Positions 24,229-33,396 of a stretch of DNA of 64,000 nucleotides are shown one piece after another (position 1 is the stretch's first letter; every line of letters begins with the position of its first letter). The translations under genes and the position numbers were made by a program. Source of the stretch: CAYOSF01 sp964406605 (GTDB taxonomy: Bacteria; Chloroflexota; Dehalococcoidia; DSTF01; RBG-16-68-14); NCBI GenBank assembly GCA_964406605.1, contig CAYOSF010000002.1, positions 124,001-188,000 of the forward strand, read 5' to 3'. Under the pieces are notes generated by a model that was given only the letters and a program-made list of their open reading frames with translations, ran no database searches and was not told the origin of the DNA.

Positions 24229-25797
24229 TTGTTCGGGAGCCGGCGCCCGCTGCGCCGGTCGGTGGTACGCGCCGAACCGGAGTCCAGGACCGTGAAGAAG
24301 CTCCTCCAGGCCGCACGGCAGGGCGTGGGTCTCCCGGGGCTCGCTGCGGCCGCCGCCGCCGTCATCGTGCAAGCCTTGCTGCATGCCGCCTTCCACCAGG
24401 CCCCCTTTGCGCCCTACTCGGCGGCGGAGTGGGTCATTCGCACCAGCCCCGGTCCTGTGGCCACCTACGTGATCGACCATCTGGGCCATCGCGCACAGCC
24501 CATGCTCGCCTATACGTGCATCGCGCTTGTGTTGGTGCTCGGGTACGTTCTCGGCCGGCGGCCCGCGTGGCTGCTGGCGGCGGCGGCGTTCACACTCACG
24601 TTGCTGGCGGCGTATCTCGACCCGCTGGCACAGGATGTCGCCGACGCCGTCGGGTCCGCTTCCGCGGCCGCGGTGACCGCCTTTCTCGTGCAGACGGGTC
24701 TCCATGCAGGCCCCAAGAGGCAGCCCGCGGACGGCGACGAAGCCACGGAGGAGGTCGATTGGGGGAGGCGGCGTCTGCTGGCCGGCATCGGGCTGGGCGC
24801 GGTCTTCGTCGCGGTGGGCGGAACGGCCGCGCTTCGCAGGGGGTCGACGTCCACCCCCAGAACCGCCGTGTTCGCCGATGAGCCGGTCGTCATTCCCCAC
24901 GACACAGGATTCCCCCAGGTCGCTGGCCTCTCCCCGCGGGTGACGCCGAGCGACGACCACTACACTGTCGGCATCGATATCGAAGACCCGCTCATCACCC
25001 GGTCCACCTGGCGGCTTGTCGTGGACGGTGCCGTGGCCAGGCCGCTGTCGCTGTCGTTGGACGACCTGGAGGCCATGCCGACGACCGAGCGCCTCCAGTG
25101 TCTGGCGTGCATCTCTAACCCCGTGGGCGGTGACCTTGTGAGCAGCTCGCGCTGGACCGGTGTGTCGCTGGATGCGCTCCTCGACATGGCGCAGCCGCGC
25201 CCGGACGCGGTGACGTTGGTCGCGGGCTCGTCGGACGGCTTCACGGACGGCGTGCGGCTTGATGAGATCCGGGGCAAGGACGCATTGATCGCGTTCGGGA
25301 TGAACGGAGAGTCGCTCCCGCGGAGCCATGGCTTTCCGGCGCGCCTTCTGTTCCCGGACCACTTCGGCATGCGCAGCGTCAAGTGGCTTACGCGTCTGGA
25401 GCTGAAGGCGGAGGACGAAGAGGGCTACTGGGCGAAGCGGGGATGGGACCGCGACGCCGTCGTCCGCACCGAGTCGCGATTCGACGTACCGGGCCATGGC
25501 GACAAGGTGCAGTCCCCGTTCACGTGCGCCGGCGTGGCCTGGGCGGGCGCGCGGGAAGTCCAGGCCGTCGAGGTCTCGGCTGACGGCGGGGGATCGTGGC
25601 AGGCTGCCGAGTTGGAACGCGAACTCGGGCCGCTCTCCTGGCGCCGGTGGCAGGCCTCGCTCGATCTGGCGCCTGGCGACCATACGCTGGCCGTACGAGC
25701 CGTGGACGGAACGGGAACGCCCCAGGATGAGATGGAACGCGATCCGCATCCTTCCGGCGCCAGCGGCTATCACCGCATCAAAGTGACCGTGATCTGA
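24229..25797 (+). CDS. Membrane-anchored sulfite-oxidase-family molybdoenzyme
   Basis: A 522-aa protein. About four N-terminal transmembrane helices (within residues 35-160) precede an RRRLLAGIGLG segment (180-190) that looks like a Tat-type anchor. The molybdopterin-binding domain follows, with CISNPVGGD (C294 the expected Mo ligand), SSDGFTDG, FPARLLFPDHFGMRSVKWLTRL, and a C-terminal Ig-like dimerisation domain (AGAREVQAVEVSADGG). The enzyme probably acts outside the membrane on a small oxyanion or sulfoxide-like substrate. The start is TTG at 24229; GTG at 24292 is an alternative that keeps all helices. Confidence 0.8.
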   Translation: MFGSRRPLRRSVVRAEPESRTVKKLLQAARQGVGLPGLAAAAAAVIVQALLHAAFHQAPFAPYSAAEWVIRTSPGPVATYVIDHLGHRAQPMLAYTCIALVLVLGYVLGRRPAWLLAAAAFTLTLLAAYLDPLAQDVADAVGSASAAAVTAFLVQTGLHAGPKRQPADGDEATEEVDWGRRRLLAGIGLGAVFVAVGGTAALRRGSTSTPRTAVFADEPVVIPHDTGFPQVAGLSPRVTPSDDHYTVGIDIEDPLITRSTWRLVVDGAVARPLSLSLDDLEAMPTTERLQCLACISNPVGGDLVSSSRWTGVSLDALLDMAQPRPDAVTLVAGSSDGFTDGVRLDEIRGKDALIAFGMNGESLPRSHGFPARLLFPDHFGMRSVKWLTRLELKAEDEEGYWAKRGWDRDAVVRTESRFDVPGHGDKVQSPFTCAGVAWAGAREVQAVEVSADGGGSWQAAELERELGPLSWRRWQASLDLAPGDHTLAVRAVDGTGTPQDEMERDPHPSGASGYHRIKVTVI

Positions 25798-25908
25798 GGG
25801 TTACATGTCAGGCCGGCGAGAATGGGCCGACTGGCACTAACGAACTCAGCGCGCCTGTGCTACATTCGGGGCGGCGAAGCAACATCATGTGTAAGGAGCG
25901 ATGCTGCC

Positions 25909-27132
25909 GTGAAAGTCTCCGTCCCCCAGCTCTACTGGTATGACGGCCCCGATCTGGAACTCGAGTTCCCGGATTCCTGGGACGTCCACTATTGCCCACC
26001 GAAGGGATACGACCGTCCCCGACTGACTCCGGAGGAGATGCAGAAGGCTTTCGATAGCCCCATCGGGACGCCGCCGCTCAAGGAATTGGCCCGAGGGCGG
26101 AAGGAAGTCGCCATCATCTTCGACGACTTCACCAGGCCGACGCGCGTCTACCAGATCGCCTCGTACGTCCTCAAGGACCTGGCCGAGGCGGGCATCAGCG
26201 ACGACCACATCCGTTTCATCGCCGCCGTAGGCACCCACGGCGCGCACGACAACGTCGCCCACCGCCACAAGCTGGGCCAGGAGATCCTGGAACGTTTCCC
26301 TGTCTACAACCACGTTCCGTACGAGAACTGCGTTGAGGTGGGCACCACCAGCCGGGGAACGAAGCTGGCCATCAACCGAGAGGTGATGAACTGCGATCTG
26401 AGGATCAGCATCGGCTGCATCCTGCCCCATCCCCAGGTCGGCTACAGCGGCGCAGGCAAAGCCATCCTCCCCGGCGTCTCCTACATGGACAGCATCGCCA
26501 ACTTCCATACCAATGTCGCCTTCAGCGCCCCGGAGACGCTCGGCTCAGGCAACTACGACAAGAACGTCATGCGCCTCGAGTTCGAGGAGGCCGCCAAGTT
26601 GGCTGAGCTGGCCTTCACGGCCGACGCCCTGGTGAACATGAGGGGCGAGATCATCGCCCTCTACACCGGCGACCCGGCCGAGGAGCACCACGAGGCGGTC
26701 AAGCTGGCCGCCGAGGTCTATGCTACCGACCCCGTTCCGGACCTCGATGCCGTGGTTGCCAATTCCTACCTCAAGGCGAATGAAGCCTTCATCTCCGTAC
26801 CCATGGCGCTCAAGGCGCTGGGCCTCGGCGGTGGTACCATGGTAATGCTCATGAACGCGCCCACCGGCCAGGTAGTCCACTACTCGATGCGCAGCTTCGG
26901 CACGACCTACGGCGGCCGTCTCCACGCCGGTCGCGAGATGCCGGACCAGTTCAAGATCATCGTCCAGAACCCGGAGAGGGACCTGACCTGCGTCGACATG
27001 TTCACCAAGGCCCAGAAGGTCACCTGGACAAAGTGCTGGGCCGAGACGCGGAGCGCCATGGAAGCCCTGCATCCCAACGGCGCCAAGGTGGCCGTCTTCC
27101 CCGACGCTACCATGCAGTACCTGGCCGGCTGA
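25909..27132 (+). CDS. LarA-family nickel-pincer enzyme (2-hydroxyacid racemase-like)
   Basis: A 407-aa LarA homologue with FDDFTRPT (71-78), GTHG (H110), PHPQVGYSGAGKAILPG (H174, K184) and H200. K184 and H200 are the residues that in lactate racemase bind the nickel-pincer nucleotide and the nickel, so the cofactor site looks intact. No larB/larC/larE maturation genes are nearby. The start is GTG at 25909 after AAGGAG. The FrhB-like gene begins 1 base after its stop, and the iorAB genes follow, so the substrate may be a 2-hydroxy or 2-oxo acid shared by the cluster. Confidence 0.8.
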   Translation: MKVSVPQLYWYDGPDLELEFPDSWDVHYCPPKGYDRPRLTPEEMQKAFDSPIGTPPLKELARGRKEVAIIFDDFTRPTRVYQIASYVLKDLAEAGISDDHIRFIAAVGTHGAHDNVAHRHKLGQEILERFPVYNHVPYENCVEVGTTSRGTKLAINREVMNCDLRISIGCILPHPQVGYSGAGKAILPGVSYMDSIANFHTNVAFSAPETLGSGNYDKNVMRLEFEEAAKLAELAFTADALVNMRGEIIALYTGDPAEEHHEAVKLAAEVYATDPVPDLDAVVANSYLKANEAFISVPMALKALGLGGGTMVMLMNAPTGQVVHYSMRSFGTTYGGRLHAGREMPDQFKIIVQNPERDLTCVDMFTKAQKVTWTKCWAETRSAMEALHPNGAKVAVFPDATMQYLAG

Positions 27133-27133
27133 G

Positions 27134-28258
27134 ATGAGTCCCCAGATCGAGATCAAGGGAGGCCTGGCGCTACAGCAGGACGTGCGCGTCAAGGGACTCT
27201 GCACGCTCTGCGGCGCTTGCTCCGGGCTGTGCCCCTACAACCACCCCTACGGTGGGCGGATGGTCGCCGTGGACGAGTGCGACCTGGGCCAGGGACGCTG
27301 CTACGCCTTCTGTCCCCGCACGCCCCTGGACCTCAACGCGATCAACCAGACCGTGTTCGACGTCCCTTACCCCGCGACCGAGGTGGGGACGGTCCGTGAG
27401 GTGCTGATCTCGCGTGCCGGGGACGATGGGCTTCGCTCCCGGGCACAGCACGCGGGGACGGTCAGCGCGCTGATGACCTTCGCACTCCGCAGCGGGCTCA
27501 TCGACACCGCCGTGCTCACGTCAAGCGATGAGAAGCTCTTGCCCTCAGGCAGGGCGGTCCACGACGAGGCCGATGTCTTGAGCTGCGCCGGCTCGAGTTT
27601 CGTGGCCTCTCCCACGCTGCGCACCTACAACCTGGAGGCGGCCGGCGATGCCCAGCGTATCGGCGTCGTGGCGACGCCCTGCCAGTCGCTCGCTCTGGCC
27701 AAGATGAAGGCCTCACCCCTGGAGAACCGCAACAACATCGACAAGCTGAAGCTCGTCGTCGGTCTCTTCTGCACCTGGGCGCTGAAGTACGAGGCGTACA
27801 TCGCGTTCATGAAGGAGCGTGTGCCCGATGGCCGGGTCGCGAAGGTCGACGTGCCGCCGCCGCCCGCGAACGTCTACCAGGTCTACACCGACTCCAAACA
27901 ACTGGATGTCCCTCTCGACCAGGTGCGGGCGTTCATCCGCTACAACTGCAACATGTGCGTCGACATGACCTCCGAGTTCGCCGACGTGAGCGTCGGCGCG
28001 GCGGAGGGGATCGAGGGCTGGAACACCCTCATCGTGAGAAGCGATACGGGCGCGGAGCTGGTGAAGGAGGCCCGCGAGAGCGGCGCGATCGAGGTGGAGC
28101 CGCTCCCGGACGCCAACCTGGAGCACCTCAAGGAAGCCGCCCTCGGCAAGAAGAAGCGGGGGCTATCGAACATAGCCGAGGCCAGCGGGAGCCAGGACGA
28201 CTTGCTGTACCTGGAACCGAGCAGAGACGCGCTGGCAGCGCTGCTCTCGGAGACGTAG
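27134..28258 (+). CDS. FrhB/FdhB-like coenzyme F420-type Fe-S flavoprotein
   Basis: A 374-aa protein of the coenzyme F420 hydrogenase/dehydrogenase beta-subunit family. The N-terminal cluster motif CTLCGACSGLCP and further Cys (ECDLGQGRCYAFCP) are followed by GVVATPCQSLALAKM, FCTWALKYEAY and RYNCNMCVDMTSEFADVSVGAAEG. Family members move electrons between ferredoxin/F420/flavin and an enzyme. It is translationally adjacent to the LarA-like gene and upstream of the indolepyruvate-type oxidoreductase, so an electron link between them is likely. Confidence 0.8.
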   Translation: MSPQIEIKGGLALQQDVRVKGLCTLCGACSGLCPYNHPYGGRMVAVDECDLGQGRCYAFCPRTPLDLNAINQTVFDVPYPATEVGTVREVLISRAGDDGLRSRAQHAGTVSALMTFALRSGLIDTAVLTSSDEKLLPSGRAVHDEADVLSCAGSSFVASPTLRTYNLEAAGDAQRIGVVATPCQSLALAKMKASPLENRNNIDKLKLVVGLFCTWALKYEAYIAFMKERVPDGRVAKVDVPPPPANVYQVYTDSKQLDVPLDQVRAFIRYNCNMCVDMTSEFADVSVGAAEGIEGWNTLIVRSDTGAELVKEARESGAIEVEPLPDANLEHLKEAALGKKKRGLSNIAEASGSQDDLLYLEPSRDALAALLSET

Positions 28259-28304
28259 GAGACACAACACCGCGCTGGGCAAACCGGCCAAGGGGGTTGC
28301 AGGA

Positions 28305-30221
28305 ATGACGAGTATCGCCACGTACGAGCCGGGGACGGACCAGCTCCTCATGGGCAACGAGGCCATCGCCAGGGGCGCGCTGGAGGCGGGGGCCGGGTTC
28401 GCCGCCGCCTACCCCGGCACTCCTTCGTCCGAGATCATCGGCAGCCTGGCCGAGGCCGCCAAAGAGGCCGGCATCTATGCCGAGTGGTCGGTGAATGAGA
28501 AGGTGGCGCTGGAGGCGGCGGCCGCCGCATCGTTCGCTGGCGTGCGGGCCGTCGTCGCCATGAAGCAGAACGGCGTCAACGTCGCGTCTGACTTCCTGAT
28601 GAACCTCAACCTCACGGGCATCAACGCCGGACTGGTCATGGTCGTCTGCGACGACCCATCGGCTCTCTCCAGCACGAACGAGCAGGACTCGCGCATGGTG
28701 GCCAAGTGGGCCACGCTGCCCCTCCTGGAGCCCGCCACCTTCCAGGAGGCGAAGGAGATGACCCGCTGGGCGTTCGACGTCGCTGAGGAGTTGAAGACCG
28801 TCTGTCTGGTGAGAGGCGTCACCCGCACGTCCCACGCCCGCGGCGACGTCCGCCTCGGGGAGCTGACGCCGCCGAATGAGGGGGCACGGTTCTCGCCGGC
28901 CTCCTCCGTCGAGTTCACGCCCCTGCCCGCGCCCTTGAAGCACAACTTGATGCTACAGAAGCTGAAGAAGGCTCAGGAGCTGTTCGAGTCGTCGCGCTTC
29001 AACTCGTACACCGGCCCCGAAAAGCCCGAACTCCTCATCGTCACCTGCGGGAGCGGGTGGTTCTACTCCTTGGAGGCGGCCAAGGTCCTGGGGCGAGAGA
29101 ACTCTGTCGGCATCCTGAAGCTCGGCACCACCTGGCCCCTGCCTGAGAAGCTCGTTCTGGAGCGGCTGTGGCAGACGGAGAAGGTGCTGGTCGTCGAGGA
29201 GATCGATGCGTTCCTGGAGGGCAACCTGAAGGAGCTCGTGGGCGGCAACGTCTCCACCGTCGGACAGGTGACGTTCTACGGGAAGGCCAGTGGGCACGTC
29301 CCGTCATCCGGTGAGCTGAATCCCGACCTGGTCGTCCAGGCCCTCGCCTCCGTGCTGGACATAGAGAAGCCGGTGCGGTCGAAGGAATACGCGGAGAAGG
29401 CCGAGGCGCTCATCGCGCCCGTCAGCCACAGCAGGGTTATTGGCTTTTGCCCCGGTTGCCCCCACCGGGCCACCTTCTGGTCGGTGAAGAACGCGCTCAA
29501 GCTGGACGGCAGGGGAGGCTTCGTGACCGGTGACATCGGCTGCTACACCATGGCCATTGGCCCTGGCGGCTATTCCCAGTTGAAGACGGTACAGGCCATG
29601 GGGTCGGGGACGGGGCTCGCGTCCGGCTTCGGCAAGCTAGGCGACATGGGCTTCAAGCAGCCGGTGATCTCGGTGTGCGGCGACTCCACCTTTTTCCACG
29701 CTGCCATCCCGGCCCTCATCAACGGCGTCTACAACCGGTCCAACTTCACGATGCTCGTCCTCGACAACAGCGCGACGGCGATGACCGGTTTCCAGCCTCA
29801 CCCCGGCACGGGCAAAGATGCGATGGGAGACCCCACAGTCGCCGTCGACATCGAGGCCGTCTGTCGCTCCCTGGGTATACGGGTCGAGGTCGCCGACCCC
29901 TTCGACCTCCAAGACACGAAGGACAAGCTGCTCGACCTGATCGCGGACGACGGCGGCGTCCGGGTGTTGATATCGAGACGCAAGTGCGCCCTCGTGCGGG
30001 CCCGGGAGGAGAAGCCGGCTTACCGGATGGAGGTGGACAGCGAGAAGTGCCTGGGCGGGAGCTGTGGCTGCAACCGCTTCTGCACCAGGATCTTCCAGTG
30101 TCCCGGCCTGGGCTGGGACAGCGCGGCGGGAGTGGCCAGGATCGATGAGGTAGTGTGCAGCGGCTGCGGCGTCTGCGCGGACATCTGTCCCGCTTCGGCC
30201 ATCATGCGGGAGGCAACCTGA
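28305..30221 (+). CDS. iorA: Indolepyruvate:ferredoxin oxidoreductase alpha subunit
   Basis: A 638-aa protein. The N-terminal pyrimidine-domain region contains PGTPSSEIIGSL. The C-terminal TPP-binding domain has GDIGCYTMAIGP and the GDS...N motif (CGDSTFFHAAIP...LDNSATAMTGFQPHPG). The last ~70 residues carry ferredoxin clusters (CLGGSCGCNRFC, CSGCGVCADICPASA). It oxidatively decarboxylates 2-oxo acids from aromatic amino acids to acyl-CoA, reducing ferredoxin; in this context the true 2-oxo acid is unproven. One base separates its stop from the iorB start. Confidence 0.9.
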   Translation: MTSIATYEPGTDQLLMGNEAIARGALEAGAGFAAAYPGTPSSEIIGSLAEAAKEAGIYAEWSVNEKVALEAAAAASFAGVRAVVAMKQNGVNVASDFLMNLNLTGINAGLVMVVCDDPSALSSTNEQDSRMVAKWATLPLLEPATFQEAKEMTRWAFDVAEELKTVCLVRGVTRTSHARGDVRLGELTPPNEGARFSPASSVEFTPLPAPLKHNLMLQKLKKAQELFESSRFNSYTGPEKPELLIVTCGSGWFYSLEAAKVLGRENSVGILKLGTTWPLPEKLVLERLWQTEKVLVVEEIDAFLEGNLKELVGGNVSTVGQVTFYGKASGHVPSSGELNPDLVVQALASVLDIEKPVRSKEYAEKAEALIAPVSHSRVIGFCPGCPHRATFWSVKNALKLDGRGGFVTGDIGCYTMAIGPGGYSQLKTVQAMGSGTGLASGFGKLGDMGFKQPVISVCGDSTFFHAAIPALINGVYNRSNFTMLVLDNSATAMTGFQPHPGTGKDAMGDPTVAVDIEAVCRSLGIRVEVADPFDLQDTKDKLLDLIADDGGVRVLISRRKCALVRAREEKPAYRMEVDSEKCLGGSCGCNRFCTRIFQCPGLGWDSAAGVARIDEVVCSGCGVCADICPASAIMREAT

Positions 30222-30222
30222 C

Positions 30223-30846
30223 ATGGAATCGAGGGACCCGCTGAACGTCATCGTCACCGGGGTCGGCGGCCAGGGCAACGTCCTCATCTCCCAGCTCATC
30301 GGCCGGGTCCTGGTCAAGGCCGGCCATCACGTCACCATCGGCGAGACCTACGGCGCCTCGCAGAGGGGGGGCGCCGTGATGAGCCACGTGCGCATCTCCC
30401 GCGATGCCCAGTTCGGTCCCCTCATTCCCGAGGGTGGTGCGCACGTCATCCTGGGCCTCGAGCCGCTGGAGACCCTGCGCGTTCTGGCCCAGTACGGGAA
30501 CCCGGACGTCACCGTCATCGCCAACTCGCGGCCCATCCAGCCGCTGGCCGTGAGCACCGGCGCCGCAGAGTACCCCAGCCGGGAGCAGATCGCTGGGACC
30601 TTGGAGCAGCTATCGGGCCGGAGCTGGCTCATCGACGCTTCAGACATCGCCCTCGAGCTAGGCGCCGGCATTCTGACCAACGTCACCATGCTGGGAGCCC
30701 TGGCGGGCAGCGGCGCGTTGCCGGCGACTCCTGAGGACTTCGAGCAGGAACTGAGAGAGAGCCTCGCCGCCGACAAGGTGGATGTCAACCTGCAGGCCTT
30801 CCGCAGGGGCATCCTGGAGGTAACGGCCTCCGCCCAGCCTGCCTGA
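30223..30846 (+). CDS. iorB: Indolepyruvate:ferredoxin oxidoreductase beta subunit
   Basis: A 207-aa gamma-type domain protein with VIVTGVGGQGNVLISQLIGRVLVKAGHHV and GETYGASQRGGAVMSHVRI, the standard IorB/KorC pattern. It completes the oxidoreductase with IorA. Last gene of the cluster that begins with the LarA-like gene. Confidence 0.9.
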   Translation: MESRDPLNVIVTGVGGQGNVLISQLIGRVLVKAGHHVTIGETYGASQRGGAVMSHVRISRDAQFGPLIPEGGAHVILGLEPLETLRVLAQYGNPDVTVIANSRPIQPLAVSTGAAEYPSREQIAGTLEQLSGRSWLIDASDIALELGAGILTNVTMLGALAGSGALPATPEDFEQELRESLAADKVDVNLQAFRRGILEVTASAQPA

Positions 30847-30980
30847 GCCAGACGTTCTTCCCGCCCGGCCAGGTTGCGCGTCTCCCGCCAACAGGCAGCG
30901 CAGCGATGGGTCGCCTCAGGCGGCGCGCCGAGCGTCTTTGCTGAGAACCGGGTGGAACAGACGCTTGTCGGCGAAGCCCG

Positions 30981-31196
30981 CTAGCAACCGGAACTGAGGC
31001 AGGCCGTGGCGCTGTCGAAGGCGTCGGCGAGGGCCGTCCGGAAGAGGATGAGTGTCGGCACGACCACGCCAACCGCGACCAGGGTCAACACCAGGCTGTA
31101 CTCAGCCAGGGTCTGGGCGCGTTGATCGGCCAGTCGGGCCCGCATCCCGTGCAGCGTCGCCAGTGCCAGTAGCGCGAGTGTGTTCGGTGTCCGCAT
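30981..31196 (-). CDS. Flp/TadE-like small pilin
   Basis: A 71-aa protein: short basic leader, AQTLAEYSLVLTLVAVGVVVPTLILF hydrophobic helix and a short polar tail with two Cys. A Glu-Tyr pair just inside the helix is typical of Flp pilins, and a Gly/Ala-type leader cleavage would precede it. The start ATG follows AAGGGGGG. No tad/cpa secretion genes are nearby. Confidence 0.65.
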   Translation of the reverse strand: MRTPNTLALLALATLHGMRARLADQRAQTLAEYSLVLTLVAVGVVVPTLILFRTALADAFDSATACLSSGC

Positions 31197-31263
31197 GAGC
31201 CAACCCCCCTTCTTCTCAATACACAAACGAGGGCTCGCGGACACCGTTACCTCATAACCCTAC

Positions 31264-32358
31264 CTACCCGTACGCGCCGTACTCTCTGATCGCCTTCACC
31301 ATCGCCACGTAGTTCTCCGGCTTGCAGCCCGGGTGAATGGAGTTCGACGAGCTGGCGATGTACCCTCCTCCCGGCGCCGCCTTGGCCAGCGTCTCCCGGA
31401 CCGACTCCACCACCTCCTCCTCGCTGCCGAACGGCAGCAGGTACATGCAGTCGATATTGCCGAGCACGCACGCCCGGCCCGTCATGTGGCGTTTCACCTC
31501 CGCGATGTCCATGCACTGCGGCTGGATCGGATGGATGCCGTCGAAGCCGACCTCGATCAGATCGTCGAGGATCGGCCAGAGGTTGCCGTCGGAGTGCTTG
31601 ATGATGCGCGCCCCCCGCTCGTGCGCCAGCTCCACGACCTCCTTGTGGTACGGCTTGAGGAACTCGCGATAGTGGGCCGGCGACATGAGCGTCGTCGGGG
31701 TGTGGGCCAGGTCGCCCTCCATGCAGATCACGTCGGCGCCCAGCTCGATCGCCTTCGCCACCGAGGCATTGCAGAAGTCCGTCGTGATGCGGGCCAGGGC
31801 GTGGGCCAGATCGGGGTCCGTCACATAGTCCAGGAGGAGGCGTTCCATCGCTCCTCTCAGGCTCCAGCTCCAGCGGAACGGACCCGGTATGGTGAACACG
31901 TGCGCCCGTTTGCTGCCTAGCTTGCCCATGACGTACTGGAGCATCAGGAAGTCGGCGGGCTCCGGCTCCATGCTGCTGAAGCGTCCGAGGTCCGACGCGT
32001 CGCGAACGGGGCCGTCGACGGGGTAGGGCTCGCCGTGCTGGCTCCGGTGATAGAGAATGCCGAACTTGTCCCGGACGTGCTGATCGTCGTGGGGCGTCCT
32101 GCCGGTGAGGAAGACCGTCGACGACGCGTCCAGATCGAGCTCCTCGACGATGGCGCAGAGGACGTCGATGAGCCGCACCGCCTCCTCGGGAGCAAGGTCC
32201 GGGAGGTCGCGCTCCGGCAGCATGGTGTCGCCAAACAAGAGCTTGGCCAGCTTCACGATGCTCGCCTCGTTCATACCGAGCTCGAAGATGGGGACTCGGT
32301 CCGGCTGCCCCAGCGCCAGCGCCTTCAGTATGCGTTCCCTCCCCGTCATGACGCCCAT
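31264..32358 (-). CDS. Uroporphyrinogen decarboxylase-family protein (MtaA/CmuA-like methyltransferase)
   Basis: A 364-aa UroD-fold protein with VPIFELGM, IPGPFRWSWSLRGAMERLLLDY, VICMEGDLAHTP, KHSDGNLWPILDDLIEVGFDGIHPIQPQCMDI and GNIDC. Such proteins outside haem synthesis are usually corrinoid:CoM/folate methyltransferases or relatives. The zinc-binding His-x-Cys of MtaA reads H-S-D here, so activity may differ. The start ATG at 32358 has AGGAGG 7 bases upstream. The corrinoid-activation-like gene lies divergently 330 bases away. Confidence 0.75.
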   Translation of the reverse strand: MGVMTGRERILKALALGQPDRVPIFELGMNEASIVKLAKLLFGDTMLPERDLPDLAPEEAVRLIDVLCAIVEELDLDASSTVFLTGRTPHDDQHVRDKFGILYHRSQHGEPYPVDGPVRDASDLGRFSSMEPEPADFLMLQYVMGKLGSKRAHVFTIPGPFRWSWSLRGAMERLLLDYVTDPDLAHALARITTDFCNASVAKAIELGADVICMEGDLAHTPTTLMSPAHYREFLKPYHKEVVELAHERGARIIKHSDGNLWPILDDLIEVGFDGIHPIQPQCMDIAEVKRHMTGRACVLGNIDCMYLLPFGSEEEVVESVRETLAKAAPGGGYIASSSNSIHPGCKPENYVAMVKAIREYGAYG

Positions 32359-32688
32359 TGCGCTACCTCCTGTTTCCGCAGCACGACCATACTCCGACGG
32401 AGGGATCATGCACCGCCGGGAGCGGGCGTGTCAAAGCGAGTGCGGCCGCGCGCCGAAGCTAGACGGGCAGCAGGCCTTCGGCGGCCTGGAGACTTGAAGG
32501 GGTGACGACGGGCCTTGCAGGGGATAGGTTTACATAATGGCCAGTGTCGCCACAGGTTGGCCCATGTTCAAGGCGCGGCACCGGGCCCGTCCTGAGCCTC
32601 CATCAGGGGGTCTCGGCGCGCCGCTCTGCTACACTCAAGATGCATCCGTGACGTCAAACTGACGAACGAGGACAGACGGAAGGCGACC
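32359..32688. other. Intergenic stretch between divergent UroD-family and activation-like genes
   Basis: No gene recognised. TACACT at 32630-32635 is a plausible -10 for the right-hand gene, but no -35 matches at standard spacing. Confidence 0.4.
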
Positions 32689-33363
32689 ATGCCGGTTCTC
32701 AGGGACTTCACGGTCACTCTCGAAGTGCCCGAAGCCATGCGCCGACGCGGTGGTCACCTCGCGCGCCTCGCCGAACGGCCGGTGTGGCGCGAGATGTACG
32801 AATCGGCTCTGCCGGAGGCCCGCGGGCTCGTTCGTCCCGCCATAGCCTACGGCGTCCATCCGGTGGCGGGGAGTGACGAGAAGTGCCTGCGCGTCGCGGA
32901 CGGGGAGAGGCTGGAGAGTCCGGTGGTGGCGCGCCTGTTCGGCGGAGCCCCGGAGGTGCTGCTGGCCATCTTCACGGTCGGCCCGCTGCTGGAGGAGCGG
33001 GTGTCCGAGCGCCAGGCGGCGGGTGACTACCCCGGAGCGTTCGTCCTCGACCTGCTGGGTGCGCTCGCCCTGAACGAGGTGGGACAGATCGCCTTCCAGG
33101 CGATCGAGGAACTGGCGCAGGCTCGCGGCGTCCGGGCCAGCATCCCCCTCAATCCCGGGACCACGCACTGGCCGCTTTCCGGCAACAGCGTCATTGTGAC
33201 GCTGACGCCCGCGGCGGAGATCGGTGTCGAGATGCTGGACTCCGGAATGCTCCGGCCGTTCAAGTCGATCTCCTACGCCGTCGCCTTGGGGAAGGACGTG
33301 CTGACGCCGGATCAGGGTTCGTCCTGCGACTACTGCGACACGCGCGACCTCTGCCGTCTCTAG
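32689..33363 (+). CDS. Corrinoid/methionine-synthase activation domain-like protein
   Basis: A 224-aa soluble protein. ATFV-type segments (LLAIFTVGPLLEERV, FVLDLLGALALNEVGQIAFQAIEE) are followed by SIPLNPGTTHWPLSGN, which matches the SPG...WPL motif of the MetH activation domain family. The C-terminal CDYCDTRDLC (C213, C216, C222) could bind a small metal centre. In methyltransferase systems such proteins help reactivate corrinoid. Pairing with the divergent UroD-family gene supports that role; no corrinoid protein is visible. Confidence 0.55.
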   Translation: MPVLRDFTVTLEVPEAMRRRGGHLARLAERPVWREMYESALPEARGLVRPAIAYGVHPVAGSDEKCLRVADGERLESPVVARLFGGAPEVLLAIFTVGPLLEERVSERQAAGDYPGAFVLDLLGALALNEVGQIAFQAIEELAQARGVRASIPLNPGTTHWPLSGNSVIVTLTPAAEIGVEMLDSGMLRPFKSISYAVALGKDVLTPDQGSSCDYCDTRDLCRL

Positions 33364-33396
33364 GCCGCGTACCCTCAGCGTCGCGGCCATCCGTCC

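Noticed and set aside
24172..25773. 533-residue frame opposite the sulfite-oxidase-like gene
   Set aside because: Antisense to a gene with recognisable motifs; composition Arg/His/Gly-rich as in GC shadows.
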